DNA from: Centroberyx gerrardi
Taxonomy: Eukaryota; Chordata; Actinopteri; Beryciformes; Berycidae
DNA length: 64,000 nucleotides
Assembly (NCBI RefSeq): GCF_048128805.1
Contig: NC_136001.1
Location: 5,710,001-5,774,000, forward strand
Direction of reading: 5' to 3'
Part shown: positions 60,942-64,000 of the stretch, one piece after another
Layout of the letters: each line of letters opens with the position of its first letter
Numbering within the stretch: the first letter of the stretch is position 1
Notes under the pieces: generated by a model
What the model was told of the DNA's origin: nothing
The model's input: the letters and a program-made list of their open reading frames with translations, nothing else
The model's database searches: none
Position numbers and translations under genes: made by a program

Positions 60942-62811
60942 GTACTTTTGTACATATTGTTAAGTCCTCTCCTCATTTAAAGCCACAGCTTTTGGTCACG
61001 TATGTTTAAAATCTACTGGATTCTACATGTTTGGTTCCTCTAACCTGAGAAGTCAGAGTGAACACACGCACATCTCTTTTCCAGGTGCTGGAAATAGTTA
61101 ATAGAAATAGTTACTTCATGCATGAAATAGTTACTTCATGCAAATTCAAAAAGACTCGCAACACTCTACACTTTTCCCCCATGGGCCCGAAACGTTGTAT
61201 TTTTTAATGTAGAATAAAGTAAGCAAAATTTTGGGAGCTGCCACAGTGTTGCGAGTCTTTTTGAATTTGCATGGTTTATTATTGAAAAGTAGAGAAGTAA
61301 TTAAGCGTCCTCCTGTGATTGTTATGTTTTTTCATTCAGTCAGACCCATGGTGGAAAGTCTAGCACAGAAGGTGGAGATGAAATACCAGCCAACATTATT
61401 AGCTTCATACTGACACTGGACTCCAAAGGAAAATTACACTTGCCTTTTTATGATCATGAGCCCCGACAAGAACTATCAAATCTGTTCACATTTTATTGTT
61501 TGAAAGTGATGCCTCAATCTGTAATTTTGTCATCTCCCAGATCAACCTTCAAAGCCCCAATCCATTTTGACCAATAATATATATTTTATATATAAATATT
61601 ATTGAAAGGTGGGACATAAATTTCTTAAAATAGGTAATACATTTTTTTGCAACTGTTAACACAAGAAAATGTAGGTTTATTCCAGTGTTCACAAACAATA
61701 CACATATACTGTAAACAAAAACAAAAACATCTTATAACAAGTTACATACATAGAAGCACTGCTGATACAACGTGATTTATTATAAAATGCGTATAAAATG
61801 AGTATGTGTTGTCTATACCATCATTAAACCAGATCAATGCCAATCTCAATGCAGCGGAGTTTGACGCTGCCCTCACCACCGACAAGAAGCAGAGTGCAGT
61901 AAAGTGTAGTGAGGCAAAAGTCTTGCATTGCATGTAATAGCTCAATCAGAGTAAAAAAAGCACCTTTATTTCCCAGTGTGCACAATACAGCTACTAAGGA
62001 TTGACAGAGATGAACAATTAGGCATAAAGTAAGGAACTCACATTTAGTGCAAATTAGAGGCCTATTGTGCAAGGGCCATATGTAGTAATTGCAACAGTCT
62101 TTGGGCTTCTTTTCAACCAACAGCAATTGTATTGTATATTGTTATCGGCATCAAAGGAACATGGTCAATAGGCAAATTTTGATATCGCCCAAGCCTAGCC
62201 CTAACTCCTAGTACACACCTTTTGATTAATGTTACAATCTAATATTGTGCTGTGATTGCACAGTTACATCCAATTATGTCCCTTCTAGCTTTCTGAATCT
62301 CTAGGTGAGCTGCAGGTAAATAAATAACATAAAATTCCTCTTTTGATATACATGCCCACTGGGTCAGCAGATTGGGTCTTTTCTGTGGCAAAACTAGCTA
62401 CAACATGTGTATTAAACTATTGTGTTGTGGAGAGTCCCTAGATGCACATTCAAGTTTATATAACAATAATAATAAGCAAGTAGACACCATATGGTTGGTA
62501 ATTCGGTGACCTTTGTTATACCAATAAGGACAATATAATATGACACGTTATTGATAAGAGTGATTTCTATGAGCACTGGAAAGTTCATTGGACAAAGTCT
62601 GCAAAATCACTGGCATAAATAACTGCTCAAGGTTACATCCCTGCACAACTTTCCCTGCTCAAGTGTGTTAGCCTGGAATGAAATCTAGGAAGAGTAGGCT
62701 ACCCATGTGCCCCACCAACCTCCCCTTTCCCGTATCACAGTTTACACATGGCTGTATTATTTTATGGCAATGTTTGTTGCTCTTGGTTTGAAGTTATGTC
62801 CTCCCCCTTAG
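60942..62811. other. Intergenic region between chitinase C and the relic D
   Basis: It contains the MITE at 61139-61271. Otherwise no gene is supported. Confidence 0.5.
61139..61271. mobile_element. 133-bp MITE with perfect 27-bp inverted ends
   Basis: TGCAAATTCAAAAAGACTCG (start of the left arm, 61139-61165) is exactly complementary to 61245-61271. The interior is non-coding. Confidence 0.88.
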
Positions 62812-63428
62812 GGTTGCGTCTGGTGATGCATCAGGTGGGTGCGTTTTATTATTTCTTTGAAGGGTATCAACTTCTCCCATTCAGTGTTTGATGTCACAAG
62901 CGTTACATTATCCTGGTCGAAATTCTGATCTTTCTCAAGAGTTGTGATATAATAACTGGGTAGCTTTACTTGTATTGTGTCCATAACAAAGCAGCATGAA
63001 CATTAGACGTGACAAATATGTTGTTTTATAATTGTTAGCCACGTTACTGTGTAATAGGTTTTTTTTGTTAACGTCTAATTAGAAATAGTTCATATGTTGT
63101 TAGGGGCCTGTAAAATTAAGGGTTACCCCAAAACTCAATCTTCTGACCAGGTTCTCCATCATGGTGTCCAATGTAGCCAACTATCAGAATTTAATTCAGT
63201 CGGCTGTCAAATTCCAGAGGGCTGAATTTGATTGTCTGGACTGGGAGCACTGGATCTCTTGGAAGATCAAGGTAGAATGTACGTTACTATATTTTCACCA
63301 AAATGCTGTGTAATGGTTCTATCCCTTTCTTTTGTGCTGTCTCTCTTGCTCTCTCATTTTTACCTCTCTATTCCGCCCTGTAGGTCGACAACCTGAAGGA
63401 GATCAAATTTGCTGGAGAAAAATTTTGA
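62812..63428 (+). pseudogene. Chitinase D: decayed fourth copy
   Basis: Three exon remnants remain in order. 62812-62838 (27 bases) matches the signal-peptide exon 2 of B and C. 63151-63271 matches exon 5 (FSIMVSNVANYQ). 63384-63428 matches the start of exon 10 (VDNLKEIKFAGE), then hits a stop. The exon 5 remnant has a six-base deletion that removes Leu-Asp from the catalytic motif (FDCLDWE) and further deletions after it. The exons for the N-terminal barrel, middle barrel and CBM14 are absent, and no ATG exon was found. It cannot encode an active enzyme. Confidence 0.85.
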
Positions 63429-64000
63429 GCGATTTTCTGTACTCTTACTTTACATCAATATCATATTTTCATACATCATAATATTTTAGCCTTCAGTTAC
63501 CACAGCAGCAATTGAAGTGAAAGAACTTAAAAAGCTTGAAGTACATCGCTTGCACACCAAAACACCCATTGCTGAGAGTTTAACAACAATGTCAGTGTAG
63601 AGGCACTCATCATCAAGTAAGTGCTTGTGGAGTTTTTGCAGGAAAACTGTTATAGAAAACAAATGAAGATTCCCGCATTCAAAATTCACCTCTGCTGTGT
63701 CTTTTATTGCCTGTTCACGTTTCAGTCTTGATACCGAAATTGATACAGAAATTGATTCTATGGGTGATGTGATGGGGATCGGAGTCTTTCCCAGCACCAT
63801 TTCAAGGAGTGCCTATGGTGTGTATGTTCCATATTTATCATAAAACTAGCAGTTAACCATATGGTCATGGAAAACATGAAAAAAACACTACTGTTCAAGT
63901 AGCAAGAGAAGCAATATAAAATACTGTAAAATATTTGACATGTCCCTCCAACATCAAGAAGTATGACACAATTGGTGAGCTTTACTATATGGATAGGAGC
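63429..64000. other. Right flank, no supported gene
   Basis: A minus-strand open frame of 104 codons (63800-63486) has no recognisable motif or splice context. It could hide an exon of a neighbouring gene, but I cannot support it. Confidence 0.4.

Noticed and set aside
63486..63800. 104-codon minus-strand frame
   Set aside because: No family motif, no convincing splice signals; kept only as an unresolved flank.

Overview
The window is vertebrate nuclear DNA, almost certainly from a teleost fish. Genes are split by GT-AG introns, TG/CA microsatellites are long, and the introns hold fish-type miniature DNA transposons and decayed LINE and Gypsy copies. The proteins read as fish orthologues or paralogues of well-known vertebrate genes. 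Nothing prokaryotic was seen.

The left half (3903-32621, + strand) is contactin-2 (cntn2, TAG-1/axonin-1). I could join 21 exons with one uninterrupted reading frame and compatible splice phases. They encode about 1,021 residues: six Ig domains, four fibronectin type III (FNIII) domains and a GPI-attachment tail. Every Ig and FNIII domain is encoded by exactly two exons. Only the signal-peptide exon was not found; it probably lies upstream of base 1. The largest intron (16611-24755) contains a separate, intronless, antisense gene of 860 codons (21591-19009, - strand). It has its own TATA/CRE-like promoter and a polyadenylation signal. I cannot assign it to a named family, and it is the least explained object in the window.

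The interval 32622-37660 holds the cntn2 3' UTR, dispersed repeats and a decayed Gypsy-type integrase fragment. From about 37660 to 60960 there is a tandem cluster of three complete glycoside hydrolase family 18 (GH18) chitinases on the + strand, called A, B and C here. Each has a TATA box, a short non-coding first exon, eleven coding exons, a GH18 catalytic domain and a C-terminal six-cysteine chitin-binding domain (CBM14). A fourth copy, D (62812-63428), is a broken relic. B and C are close paralogues of the fish acidic or stomach chitinase type. A is divergent and carries substitutions in its catalytic and substrate-binding motifs. C carries a truncated duplicate exon fused to an inverted-repeat element.

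The contactin is expected to act at the axon and glial surface. The chitinases are expected to be secreted enzymes for digestion or defence. The two loci share a neighbourhood but no obvious pathway. Human CNTN2 also lies on 1q32 near CHIT1 and CHI3L1, so the proximity may be old synteny. Coordinates come from reading splice sites by eye; no alignment or database search was run.
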